Shown: in pieces, positions 16,696 to 24,264 of the stretch
How the letters are laid out: each line of letters begins with the position of its first letter
How positions within the stretch are numbered: position 1 is the stretch's first letter
From: UBA7683 sp964397855
GTDB taxonomy: Bacteria > Patescibacteriota > Saccharimonadia > Saccharimonadales > UBA7683
Assembly (NCBI GenBank): GCA_964397855.1
Contig: CAYNKQ010000011.1
Location: 1 to 41,714 of the forward strand
Length of the DNA: 41,714 bases
Direction of reading: 5' to 3'
Translations under genes and position numbers: made by a program
Notes under the pieces: model-generated
Database searches by the model: none
Seen by the model: the letters and a program-made list of their open reading frames with translations, nothing else
What the model was told of the DNA's origin: nothing

Positions 16696-17415
16696 TTATT
16701 TTTCGATAGTCAGGAGATAATTATCTGAATTAAGCTGAGCCGTACAAATTGCGCCGATCAAAATATCATCCTTAACCACATGCTGTCCGCCCATTTCAGC
16801 GTCTGGATCATTATAGTAGTAATTTCCATCCGAATAACCCGTAATCACCACCGCATGCTCGATAGCCTTGCCATCAATTGAATCAGCCTCATAATTTTTA
16901 GTTTCTTGATTGTAGCTAGCGCGCGGATAGTCGTACATGTAGTTAAAGCTAATAATTGCCATTACTGGACCTTTTGCAAGGAGACCCTGCAAAAGCTCGT
17001 TTGTACATTTAGTAATGCTGATAATTCCACCGGACTTTAAAAACGATACATAAGAATCTATTAGTAGCGGCGCATAAGGTGTGCGGGCAGTTTTAACACC
17101 ATGTTGCTGCATATTAATCATCTGTGCAAGCAGTTCTTCTTGTGATAATGAACCCCAGCTGCGATCAATAACCTGGGTGTCAAAAACGTGCATTGTTACA
17201 GGAACATCATGCGCTCCCCTAAGCCAAGTTCCTATGTCAGCAAAAAGTGTTCCCATCGGCTTATTTTCGGCACTCACTCTGACAGGTACGGCTAATTCAA
17301 TACTGCCTGGATCTTCATTTATACCGTAAAAACCCAGAAACTGAGAAGTAGAGGTCTGTACACAATTTGAAGATGTACTCTGTATCTGTAATGGTATTTT
17401 GTATTTTATGTTCAT
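16696..17415 (-). CDS. C39-like (papain-fold) peptidase family protein
   Basis: A 239-aa protein of the Peptidase_C39_2 type. Seen: catalytic-type Cys18 in SSNCVQTSTSQFLGFYG, the GPVMAIISFNYMY strand, His187 in EHAVVITGY, and Asn202/Asp203 in YYYNDPD, i.e. the Cys-His-Asn/Asp triad order. No signal peptide or transporter domain, so it is probably cytoplasmic or released by another route. The family includes bacteriocin-leader peptidases and many unknowns; the substrate is not predictable. TATACT (17422-17427, minus strand) ends 6 nt before the ATG with no Shine-Dalgarno. It follows the TrmB-like regulator gene by 47 nt on the same strand. Confidence 0.8.
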   Translation of the reverse strand: MNIKYKIPLQIQSTSSNCVQTSTSQFLGFYGINEDPGSIELAVPVRVSAENKPMGTLFADIGTWLRGAHDVPVTMHVFDTQVIDRSWGSLSQEELLAQMINMQQHGVKTARTPYAPLLIDSYVSFLKSGGIISITKCTNELLQGLLAKGPVMAIISFNYMYDYPRASYNQETKNYEADSIDGKAIEHAVVITGYSDGNYYYNDPDAEMGGQHVVKDDILIGAICTAQLNSDNYLLTIEK

Positions 17416-17462
17416 TGAATCAGTATAGCAGTATACATAAGGGCAGACTCTGGTCCAGGAGG

Positions 17463-18224
17463 CTAGCGATCAGCCTTAACTTCAATTTTCTTTGCGTCAC
17501 CCCAAGCTGTATCAAAAATCGCTTGAAAAGTAGCGGTGATCAACTTATTTTTGATGACGATACTCGTTAACTGGTCGTCATAGGTAGTGAGAACCGTGGT
17601 ATCACCACATAGAGCAATTTCAGACTGAAATGCAGCAACTCCCCAAAACTGCAACTCAATGCGCTTTCTTGCCATATCAGTAATTGACACTTTTGTACGC
17701 AACGAAGGATCCAGCAACATACGAGTAGAAACCTTTTGCGCTGCTCGTTTTTGCAGTGAATTCTGTAGCATATCCCACAGGTCGGGTCGATCGTTAACTC
17801 TCGCGGTACTAAAAACACACACTTCTTGGCGCGTACGAAGCGGTTCGTCAAGTGTCGCCTTATATCCCTTCACCCCCGTGAAGTACGCAAACCCTTCGCC
17901 AGCAGTATGTAAGTGATATTGCCCAAGCAACTCTGGCAGTTCTTTTCTTAGCCGTGCAGCGCTGCGAGCTACCTGCGTCTGATTCTCAGTCATAAGTTCT
18001 TGAAGACGAACTGGGTTGGCAATCTTGAAGTGAACTACAGGCTGCGATTCGCTACGCACTATTAATTCTTTTTCTATAAGATCATTCATAAGCAAATAGA
18101 TATTTGTTCTCTGTTCTTCAAGACCAGCCGCAAGCTCAGAAGCTGTTGATGCACCATACTCAAGTAGGTATACATATATTTTTTGTTGTTTTGTATTAAG
18201 ACCAATTGTATGAAACCATTCCAT
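17463..18224 (-). CDS. TrmB-like winged-helix transcriptional regulator
   Basis: A 253-aa protein. The N-terminal TrmB-type winged helix (LNTKQQKIYVYLLEYGASTA, then LAAGLEEQRTNIYLLMNDL) is followed by an effector-like domain (about residues 110-250) with RQEVCVFSTARVN. Known TrmB proteins sense sugars, mostly in archaea; the effector here is unknown. Start choice: the ORF begins MQIMEW, but TATAAT (18232-18237, minus strand) ends 7 nt before the ATG of MEWFHTIG and overlaps the longer start region, so 18224 is preferred and the mRNA is predicted leaderless. The C39-like peptidase lies immediately downstream and is a candidate target or partner. Confidence 0.85.
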   Translation of the reverse strand: MEWFHTIGLNTKQQKIYVYLLEYGASTASELAAGLEEQRTNIYLLMNDLIEKELIVRSESQPVVHFKIANPVRLQELMTENQTQVARSAARLRKELPELLGQYHLHTAGEGFAYFTGVKGYKATLDEPLRTRQEVCVFSTARVNDRPDLWDMLQNSLQKRAAQKVSTRMLLDPSLRTKVSITDMARKRIELQFWGVAAFQSEIALCGDTTVLTTYDDQLTSIVIKNKLITATFQAIFDTAWGDAKKIEVKADR

Positions 18225-18297
18225 GATCTGCATTATAACACTTTTGTAAATAAATAATTACGCTTTTTTATCTGTAAATCTAAATTTGTATAATAAC

Positions 18298-18355
18298 TTT
18301 AGACATATTTTCATAAATATTATAAAGTAGTATCAGCAGAACATATTTCTGCTGA
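18298..18355 (+). promoter_or_regulatory. Promoter followed by a stem-loop at the mRNA 5' end
   Basis: TTTAGA-17-TATAAA (18298-18326) predicts a start near 18333. Exactly there begins a perfect 9-bp hairpin TCAGCAGAA-CATAT-TTCTGCTGA (18333-18355), followed at once by the AAAGGA Shine-Dalgarno. A stem at the very 5' end can protect an mRNA from decay; whether it does so here is inference. Confidence 0.55.
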
Positions 18356-18367
18356 AAGGACAAGACT

Positions 18368-18796
18368 ATGGAATTTAACCCAAAAACATTTGATGAGATA
18401 AGACGACTTCCAACCTTTGAAGAACGCACTGCTGCCTTTGATGCTCAACAAGCATATTATGACGAGCTTGAAGCCCAAAAGAACAGAAATGTGCAAGAGG
18501 TGCTTGAGCTTATGGTCACGTATAAGGCTTACGCGTCAGATGAGCTAGCGACTGAAATCGAACGACGAATTACGGAAGGTTGCGCAGCATATGATGAAGA
18601 CGACGAATACGGCGAACCAGCTAGTTCGTTTGTAGGCGAACTGTACGGCGCAGTAGCTCGTCATGATCACGATAACCCAGATTTGCAGATCGGTGCAGCA
18701 TATGGATTACTGGGTGCTGAATCAAACGCGTCAAGTGGTATTGATGAATGGAACCACGCTGCTTTTGAAGCAACTCTCGAAGACTTAGTGTATTAA
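18368..18796 (+). CDS. Acidic protein of unknown function with a strongly bounded transcript
   Basis: A 142-aa acidic, helical, soluble protein (MEFNPKTFDEIRRLPTFEER) with a central ...AAYDEDDEYGEPASSF stretch and a second half including IGAAYGLLGAESNASSGIDE. No family recognised, no signal peptide. It has a Shine-Dalgarno (AAAGGA, 8 nt before the ATG), a 5'-terminal hairpin and a perfect terminator hairpin 6 nt after the stop. It is therefore a monocistronic transcript, possibly an abundant one. Confidence 0.65.
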   Translation: MEFNPKTFDEIRRLPTFEERTAAFDAQQAYYDELEAQKNRNVQEVLELMVTYKAYASDELATEIERRITEGCAAYDEDDEYGEPASSFVGELYGAVARHDHDNPDLQIGAAYGLLGAESNASSGIDEWNHAAFEATLEDLVY

Positions 18797-18802
18797 CCTC
18801 CA

Positions 18803-18834
18803 CTAAAAGACTCCGCGTACGCGGAGTCTTTTAG
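18803..18834. terminator. Perfect 32-bp palindromic bidirectional terminator
   Basis: CTAAAAGACTCCGCGT / ACGCGGAGTCTTTTAG is perfectly palindromic, with T-runs on both strands. It serves the 142-aa gene on the plus strand and groEL (stop at 18876) on the minus strand. Confidence 0.92.
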
Positions 18835-18875
18835 CCTCTTCCCATACTTGAAGCGTTGAAAATGAGAACCGACCT

Positions 18876-20516
18876 CTACATTCCCATCATGCCAGACATA
18901 TCTGGAGCGGCAGCTGGAGCTTCTTTTTCGGGGATATCTACCACTAGGGCGCCCATAGTCATGGCTGTTCCAGCAATTGAGGCAGCATTCTGAATCGCCT
19001 CTTTCGTAACACGGGCAGGATCAATGACGCCAATTTTCTTCATGTCTTGCAAACCAGCTGCGTCATCATTAACATTGATGCCGAGACCGGCTTTGCCTGC
19101 TTGTACTTGAGCAAGAAGTGCCTGAGCATTAAGACCAGCATTGGTCATAAGTTGTACAAATGGCTGTAGTAATGCGTTTCTCAGGAGTAGTTTACCAGCA
19201 GCAAATTCGTCGGTTGTATCGTCAGAAATTAATGAAGCAAGATTAACGAGAGTTACACCACCACCAGAGACGATTCCTTCATCAAGGGCGGCTTTTACGG
19301 CTGCAACAGCGTCGTCAACACGGAACTTCTTTTCTTCAATCTCGGTTTCAGTAGCACCACCAACCTTGATCACTGCAACTTTGCCCTCAAGTGCAGCTCG
19401 GCGTTTTTCAAGATTTTCTTTCTCGTATTCGCTTGAAGCATTAGATGCCTGAACAGAGATCTGCTTCACTCGATCAGCAACCACTGCAGCAGGCCCAGCG
19501 CCTTCAATAATTGTGGAACTGTCTTTATTTACAATAATGCGGCGCGCAGCACCAAGCATACTGATATCGGCATTTTCAAAAGTATGGCCTTGATCCTCAC
19601 TAATAACGGTTGCACCCGTTAGTATTGCAATATCTTCCAGGATTTCTTTACGTCGATCGCCGAAAGCTGGTGCCTTAATAGCGAGTGTATTAAATACGCC
19701 CTTTAGTCTGTTAAGAATAAGCGTGCCCAGGGCTTCGCCTTCAACATCTTCAGCAATAATAACGAGATCTTTTTTACCAGTTTGAGCAATTTTCTCAAGG
19801 ATTGGTAGAAATTCTTGTACTGAACTAATCTTCTTATCTGTAATAAGAACCAACGGCTTGTCGTAAACAGCTTCCATTCGAGCAGTATCAGTCACCATAT
19901 AGGCACTCACAAAACCACGATCAAATGTGAACCCTTCCACAACTTCTGATTCCATCGCAAGGCCTTGGCCTTCTTCTACCGTAACAACGCCGTCTTTACC
20001 GACGCTATCGATAACGTCTGCAATCAACGCACCGATGTCACCATCACCAGCTGAAATTGTGGCTACTTCCGCAACACGCTTTTTGTCACCAGCGATATCT
20101 TCACGCATACCGTTAAGCTGCTTGATTACATCTGCCGCTGCGTGCTCAAGACCCTTGCGAAGCTGCATTGGATTATGACCAGCAGCAATAAGCTTATTGG
20201 CTTCATTAAGAATATGGTAAGTCAATACAGTGACAGTAGTAGTTCCGTCACCGGCAACATCATTCATCTTGCTTGCGGCCTGCTTAATCAGTTCCGCACC
20301 AGCTTTGTATCCTAGCGTTTCTTCGTCTTCAGCAAGATCAATACCCTTGGCCACGGTTACACCATCGTGAGTGACCGTTGGACTGCCAAAACTTTTAGCA
20401 ATAACTACGTTTCGACCTTTTGGACCCATAGTAGTCTTAACTGCGTTAAACAAAATTTCCGCACCAGCCAGTAGCCGTCGTCGTGCTTCTTCGTCGTAAA
20501 ATACTTTCTTAGCCAT
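18876..20516 (-). CDS. groL: Chaperonin GroEL (Hsp60)
   Basis: A 546-aa product of canonical length. Seen: GPKGRNVVIAKSFGSPTVTHDGVTVAK, the ATP-binding AGDGTTTVTVLTY, the apical FDRGFVSAYMVTD and a Met/Gly C-terminal tail (MSGMMGM). It folds client proteins in the cytosol in a GroES-capped double ring. Operon groES-groEL under a CIRCE operator. The 94-bp gap to groES contains a palindromic repeat element (20539-20599). AAGGAG, 11 nt before the ATG, is the Shine-Dalgarno. Confidence 0.98.
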   Translation of the reverse strand: MAKKVFYDEEARRRLLAGAEILFNAVKTTMGPKGRNVVIAKSFGSPTVTHDGVTVAKGIDLAEDEETLGYKAGAELIKQAASKMNDVAGDGTTTVTVLTYHILNEANKLIAAGHNPMQLRKGLEHAAADVIKQLNGMREDIAGDKKRVAEVATISAGDGDIGALIADVIDSVGKDGVVTVEEGQGLAMESEVVEGFTFDRGFVSAYMVTDTARMEAVYDKPLVLITDKKISSVQEFLPILEKIAQTGKKDLVIIAEDVEGEALGTLILNRLKGVFNTLAIKAPAFGDRRKEILEDIAILTGATVISEDQGHTFENADISMLGAARRIIVNKDSSTIIEGAGPAAVVADRVKQISVQASNASSEYEKENLEKRRAALEGKVAVIKVGGATETEIEEKKFRVDDAVAAVKAALDEGIVSGGGVTLVNLASLISDDTTDEFAAGKLLLRNALLQPFVQLMTNAGLNAQALLAQVQAGKAGLGINVNDDAAGLQDMKKIGVIDPARVTKEAIQNAASIAGTAMTMGALVVDIPEKEAPAAAPDMSGMMGM

Positions 20517-20538
20517 AGTGGTTCATTCTCCTTGAGTT

Positions 20539-20599
20539 GTCACTCCTGCGAAGGCAGGAATCTTTAATTGATTGGATCCTGAATCGGGTTCAGGATGAC
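20539..20599. repeat. Palindromic repeat element in the groES-groEL gap
   Basis: Two hairpins in tandem: CCTGCgaagGCAGG and ATCCTGAAtcggGTTCAGGAT. The whole element runs from GTCACTCC to GGATGAC, so its ends are near-inverted repeats of GTCATCCT. The element before valS (28709-28762) has the same GTCATCCTG/AGGATGAC ends. It lies in the mRNA between groES and the groEL Shine-Dalgarno. Confidence 0.6.
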
Positions 20600-20610
20600 G
20601 CACCTACTAT

Positions 20611-20877
20611 CTACGCGATGGTCGCGAGTATGTCTTCTTCTTTGACAATAATGTAGTCAGCACCAGCAACTTTAACTTCTGTTGTTGAATATTCTTTATA
20701 AACGATCTTGTCGCCAGTTTTTACAGTCTTAACATCAGCACCGATAGCAACAACTTTAGCTACCTTAGATTTTTCTTTTGCACCTTCTGGGAGATAAAAA
20801 CCAGAAGTAGTTTTACTCTGTGCCTCTTCGATCTGGGCAACAACCCGGTCAGCTAGTGGTTTAAGCGGTACGCTCAT
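20611..20877 (-). CDS. groES: Co-chaperonin GroES (Hsp10)
   Basis: An 88-aa beta-barrel co-chaperonin. Seen: PLADRVVAQIEEAQSKTTSG, the mobile loop followed by FYLPEGAKEKSKVAKVVAIG, and DKIVYKEYSTTEVKVAG. First gene of groESL. GAGGAGG lies about 7 nt before the ATG. A TTGCGA-17-TACTAT promoter has its -35 inside the CIRCE element (20941-20967), so repressor binding should block RNA polymerase. Confidence 0.97.
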   Translation of the reverse strand: MSVPLKPLADRVVAQIEEAQSKTTSGFYLPEGAKEKSKVAKVVAIGADVKTVKTGDKIVYKEYSTTEVKVAGADYIIVKEEDILATIA

Positions 20878-20940
20878 GTAGTTCCTCCTCTTACAAAATG
20901 TTTAAAACAAAAATAGGTACTTTTATAGTACCTTAAGAAA

Positions 20941-20967
20941 TTAGCACTCGCAAGGCCTAAGTGCTAA
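20941..20967. promoter_or_regulatory. CIRCE operator (HrcA binding site) of groESL
   Basis: TTAGCACTC-N9-AAGTGCTAA differs from the CIRCE consensus TTAGCACTC-N9-GAGTGCTAA at a single base. It overlaps the groES -35 and directly abuts the stop codon of the 148-aa gene upstream. This implies HrcA-type heat-shock repression; hrcA itself is not in this window. Confidence 0.92.
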
Positions 20968-21414
20968 TTAGGCCACATCTTCAAATGTGACAGGATCAAT
21001 CAGCCCGCCATCTCTTAAAATATCAGTTGCTCGAGTAAGCACAACTCTTGTATTACTGATCGGGAGCTTTGCAGGCCTAAAGCCCTCTCCTGCGTCTTCA
21101 AGACGCACAAGCCCTACTTGATCCGATCGAACCTCTAGCACTGTACCGTCCTCTGCGCCTTGCAACATGAACTCAAGCCATAGCTCTGGCACATAGCCAG
21201 CGAGCCTCGCGTTTGGCTGGGGCAAATATACTTTCAGGATACGATTGCGATCATCCGCTATGGCAAACTTAGTGACAGGTTGACCAAGAAACTCAACGCC
21301 AGCAACCATTCCGCGGGCCTCAGCCTCAAATTGTCTTCCGTGAAGATGACAAAAAAGATCGTCTCGTAAACCGTCGTCAAGCTCGCCACTATCTTCGTGT
21401 CTTCTTCTAAGCAT
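20968..21414 (-). CDS. 148-aa protein of unknown function
   Basis: A soluble protein beginning MLRRRHEDSGELDDGLRDDL, rich in beta-type segments (RNRILKVYLPQPNARLAG, DGTVLEVRSDQVGLVRLED); no family recognised. Start choice: the frame extends to 21465, but TTGACT-17-TACAAT (21450 down to 21422) ends 7 nt before ATG 21414, so the longer form would start inside the promoter. Predicted leaderless. It lies directly upstream of the groESL CIRCE element on the same strand, so read-through into groESL is possible. Confidence 0.65.
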   Translation of the reverse strand: MLRRRHEDSGELDDGLRDDLFCHLHGRQFEAEARGMVAGVEFLGQPVTKFAIADDRNRILKVYLPQPNARLAGYVPELWLEFMLQGAEDGTVLEVRSDQVGLVRLEDAGEGFRPAKLPISNTRVVLTRATDILRDGGLIDPVTFEDVA

Positions 21415-21421
21415 TGCTACG

Positions 21422-21461
21422 ATTGTACAACATTTGACATTATGAGTCAAGTTGTTATAAT
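21422..21461. promoter_or_regulatory. Divergent promoters with interleaved -35 boxes
   Basis: TTGAC-ATTATGA-GTCAA (21434-21450) carries a -35 on each strand. Minus: TTGACT-17-TACAAT (-10 at 21427 down to 21422). Plus: TTGACA-16-TATAAT (-10 at 21456-21461), facing the GC-rich gene at 21501. GTCAAGTTGTTATA (21446-21459) recurs identically at 28535-28548. Confidence 0.65.
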
Positions 21462-21500
21462 GCAATAGTCACATCGGACATTCACAGAGGGATCAGTTCT

Positions 21501-21875
21501 TTGCAAGACTTTCAGTTTCCGGGCCGCCCGACGTCAACCTTCACGGATGACATGGGTAGCCAGGCCATCTTCAAGGTTCCGGGCGCCACAACCAGCCTGG
21601 CGTCGTTCTTGGCCCGAAGGATCCACGACACTGACCTGGGCAAGTACCAGATCGTCGTGACCTCCAACAAGCCGGACTGCGTCATCGTGATCGGTGAAGC
21701 CGACATCCCGAAGACCCAGTTCAAGGCCGATATGGCCCACCTCGCCGCTCAGTACAGCTGCGTGTCCCAGGGAGATCTGGACGCGTACGCCGCCGAACAG
21801 CAGGTCAAGATGCGCGAAGCGTCGGCCAGCAAGTTCGAAGGGACGGTGACCTGGGCTACGGGGATGAAACCCTGA
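21501..21875 (+). CDS. GC-rich gene of foreign character, 124-aa protein of unknown function
   Basis: A TTG-start ORF encoding MQDFQFPGRPTSTFTDDMG..., no family recognised, no signal peptide. It contains LASFLARRIHDTDLGKYQIV and a DCVIVIGEADIPKTQF segment. Its bases differ sharply from the neighbours: codons end mostly in G or C (CTG, GCC, GTC, GAC, AAG), giving actinobacterial-style usage, and the bias stops near 21945. A local-looking TTGACA-16-TATAAT promoter and an AGAGGG Shine-Dalgarno precede it, so it could be expressed. Most likely a recent transfer; an assembly chimera is the alternative. Minus-strand ORFs here are shadows of the GC-rich composition. Confidence 0.6.
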   Translation: MQDFQFPGRPTSTFTDDMGSQAIFKVPGATTSLASFLARRIHDTDLGKYQIVVTSNKPDCVIVIGEADIPKTQFKADMAHLAAQYSCVSQGDLDAYAAEQQVKMREASASKFEGTVTWATGMKP

Positions 21876-21900
21876 ACAACCCGATGAGACCGCTGAGGTG

Positions 21901-21997
21901 CTGACAGCGTCGTCAGAACCCGGTGGGGCAGCGAAGAGCGACAGATGAATATATAAGACGGGAAATACCCGCTCATCTCTACCGCGCTTTGCTGCCC
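21901..21997 (+). other. Structured GC-rich segment behind the foreign gene
   Basis: CTGAC...GTCAG (21901-21916) is followed by a larger interrupted stem, GGGCAGCGAA...TTTGCTGCCC (about 21926-21997), with GGGAAATACCC inside. It resembles the 3' untranslated region of the GC-rich gene and probably arrived with it. Confidence 0.4.
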
Positions 21998-22019
21998 ATC
22001 TCACCATGTTTATAACTTC

Positions 22020-22041
22020 AGCCACCATTGGTGGTATTTTT
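22020..22041 (+). terminator. Rho-independent terminator before the DDAH-like gene
   Basis: CCACC-ATT-GGTGG is followed by TATTTTTATT. It isolates the GC-rich unit from the DDAH-like gene. Confidence 0.7.
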
Positions 22042-22075
22042 ATTGAACGGCTTCGGGTTTGGTACAATGTAGTCT

Positions 22076-22933
22076 GTGAGCAGAATCAATCAAACCGTAC
22101 TTATGTCAGGGGTAGACTACTTCTCAGTAGAAGAACTCAATCCATATTCGCACCGATCAGACCAGCCAGATAAAGAGGCTGCCAAGCAAGAGTTCCTAGC
22201 CATTCAAGAAGCTCTCATCAAAAGTGGCGTGAACATTATTAACTTTGGTTCGCCCGAAGGCTGCCAAGACGGTATTTATACTGCCAATTGGGGGCTATGC
22301 AGAAACGGCAAGGCTATACTCGCCTCTTTACCAAACATGCGCGCCTCCGAAGAAACATACGCACGCGAGGCATTAGAAGCCGAGGGTTTCGAAGTTGTAC
22401 CAGCCCCTTACCGTTACAGTGGCCAGGGCGATAGTCTACCGTGCGGAAATCTGCTATTTGCAGGCCAAACCTACCGAACCGACGTCAGGATGCACAGTTT
22501 TATTGCCGAAGAACTTGGCTACGAAGTAGTCAGCCTCGAAACGGTTCCAGTGCTTGATAACGGTGATAGACCAACAATAAACAAAGTTACTGGATGGCCC
22601 GATAGCTTCTTTTACGATATCGACCTAGCGATTTCGGTTATCTCGCCGGAGCTAATTGCCTGGTGCCCGGATGCGTTCACTCCAGAAAGTCAGCGCAAAA
22701 TAGAGGCTCTCAAAGGCATCGAGAAGATTGAAGTAAGTCTTGAAGAAGCCATAAAGGGCTTTGCATGCAACCTCGTTTCAACAGGGGAGACAGTCGTTAT
22801 GAGCAACCACGCCCCAGAACTCAAAGAAGCTATCGAATCATATGGCCTCAAAACGATAACCCCTGAAATTACCGAGCTTGCCAAAGGCGGCGGTTATATC
22901 AGGTGCACGACACTCACCCTAAGTAACGACTAA
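22076..22933 (+). CDS. Dimethylarginine dimethylaminohydrolase / amidinotransferase-like protein
   Basis: A 285-aa protein of the guanidino-group-modifying superfamily (arginine deiminase, DDAH, amidinotransferases). Seen: TANWGLCRNGKAILASLPN, the SGQGDSLPCGNLLFAG block, and the C-terminal nucleophile Cys277 in GGGYIRCTTLTL. Odd: where DDAH-type enzymes have the catalytic His in an HLD motif, this protein reads YDID (residues 180-183), so that His appears replaced, and the usual EGGD reads GQGD. Activity is therefore uncertain. GTG start: TACAAT (22063-22068) ends 7 nt before it, a leaderless GTG gene. The last 15 nt overlap the convergent 436-aa gene. Confidence 0.8.
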   Translation: MSRINQTVLMSGVDYFSVEELNPYSHRSDQPDKEAAKQEFLAIQEALIKSGVNIINFGSPEGCQDGIYTANWGLCRNGKAILASLPNMRASEETYAREALEAEGFEVVPAPYRYSGQGDSLPCGNLLFAGQTYRTDVRMHSFIAEELGYEVVSLETVPVLDNGDRPTINKVTGWPDSFFYDIDLAISVISPELIAWCPDAFTPESQRKIEALKGIEKIEVSLEEAIKGFACNLVSTGETVVMSNHAPELKEAIESYGLKTITPEITELAKGGGYIRCTTLTLSND

Positions 22934-24229
22934 CTCGCTAGCCGATGCGTCCAGTTTCTTCTTTATTCGACCAATATGCGCTTCAATAACATTAAAATCG
23001 CCCTTGTAGGTACCTCCTAGGTACTCCGCAAGCGCCCCCCCAAGCTGATCTAACCCAAGCTCAGCCTCTTGTCGTATCTGAGTATTTGTCATAACTTGAC
23101 CGTCTTCACGCGCGAATGGATCAATCCTTACAATATCCCTGTGGTAGTTTGCATCACTATTACCGGCTTTGAGCTGGACATACATAGTTTCGTTAGGCCG
23201 ATAACCCGAAATAGTCGTATCGTGCGATAGACGACCGAGCTCATCATCCTTAAAGATACCGTCGTGCGGAGCATCCTGACGGGCGGTGGTTGAAGCAATT
23301 CTGACATCTCGGTTACTGTCTGTGAGAATCGAGTGTCGGAGCAACAAATTACAGTAGTGTTCAGTAAACTGTCCGTTGGTCAGAAACCTCCCAACCAACT
23401 TCAGCTGGTGAATCTGGGCCCGCGTTTCTTCAAGCAAGATGTGCTCTTTAAATTCCTCGGCGCTATCAACGTACTGATATCGTCGCTCAACCTCTGAAAG
23501 CTCCTCCACCCCAATCCGCTTTCGAGCATCAAGTGCCTCCATTTTTTGTAAAGATATGTCCTGAAAACCCTGATTGAGTTTTGTATCTGTAGCCGATTCC
23601 CTGACCAAGAACCGTGCCTCAAAAAGTAACTTTAGGGCGTCATGCAGCGCAGCCTGCTCTTCTTTGCGCAGACCAGTACCTTCGGCCTTGGACATCAACC
23701 GGGTTACCATCAGCTCAGAACCCTTTCCCACCGCGCTGGTGTTGGTCAGATTCAAAGCCTCGACACTCATCATAGGATCGTTGCTCGGGGATGGATCTCT
23801 GTTGGCGTCTAGTAGCATCTGCATGGCAAGCAGTTTATTGGCATCAACTACTGACAGATCATCTTCACGTATCATCGCAGTAGTCTCCGCCAAGCTGCGC
23901 GGATCACGCCCTGAATCTGGACTACAAACTGTCCGAGTTGCCAATAACAAGTCTTCCCTGGCACCGTACAGCGAATTGTGAGTTCCAAGTTTTTTATACC
24001 ACTCAGCGGCTACTTGTGAAGGTGGGAGTAGCCGACCTGGCCCAGCGTACGCCTCCCCTACCCTAAGCGCTGCCTGTAGTGCTGCAAGTTCATGCTGGTT
24101 CTGACGAGAGATCTCTGCATACTCAGGCCCTGCGGCATCAGGCAGCGTCTCCCAATAGTTCTCGTGAGAGGTGTTCGAGCTGTTGGCTAGCCCAGTGCCA
24201 TCTGTGTTACTGCGAGTGAGATGTTCCAT
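22919..24229 (-). CDS. 436-aa cytosolic protein of unknown function
   Basis: No signal peptide or membrane helix and no confident family. It is helix-rich through residue ~330, then a more beta-like part with NETMYVQLKAGNS. A VQxK-type strand also occurs in PD-(D/E)XK nucleases, but the remaining active-site residues cannot be assigned, so this is only a hint. Promoter TTGACA-17-TAATGT (24293 down to 24265), then a ~35-nt leader made almost only of A and C (AACAAATAAAAACACAAAC) and without a Shine-Dalgarno, as at the 614-aa gene. Its 3' end overlaps the DDAH-like gene by 15 nt. Confidence 0.7.
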   Translation of the reverse strand: MEHLTRSNTDGTGLANSSNTSHENYWETLPDAAGPEYAEISRQNQHELAALQAALRVGEAYAGPGRLLPPSQVAAEWYKKLGTHNSLYGAREDLLLATRTVCSPDSGRDPRSLAETTAMIREDDLSVVDANKLLAMQMLLDANRDPSPSNDPMMSVEALNLTNTSAVGKGSELMVTRLMSKAEGTGLRKEEQAALHDALKLLFEARFLVRESATDTKLNQGFQDISLQKMEALDARKRIGVEELSEVERRYQYVDSAEEFKEHILLEETRAQIHQLKLVGRFLTNGQFTEHYCNLLLRHSILTDSNRDVRIASTTARQDAPHDGIFKDDELGRLSHDTTISGYRPNETMYVQLKAGNSDANYHRDIVRIDPFAREDGQVMTNTQIRQEAELGLDQLGGALAEYLGGTYKGDFNVIEAHIGRIKKKLDASASELVVT

Positions 24230-24264
24230 GTTTGTTTGTGTTTTTATTTGTTTACTACTGTTCT

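Noticed and set aside
21512..22067. Minus-strand ORFs opposite the GC-rich 124-aa gene
   Set aside because: Shadow frames of G/C-ending codons with no start signal; the longest runs into the terminator region.
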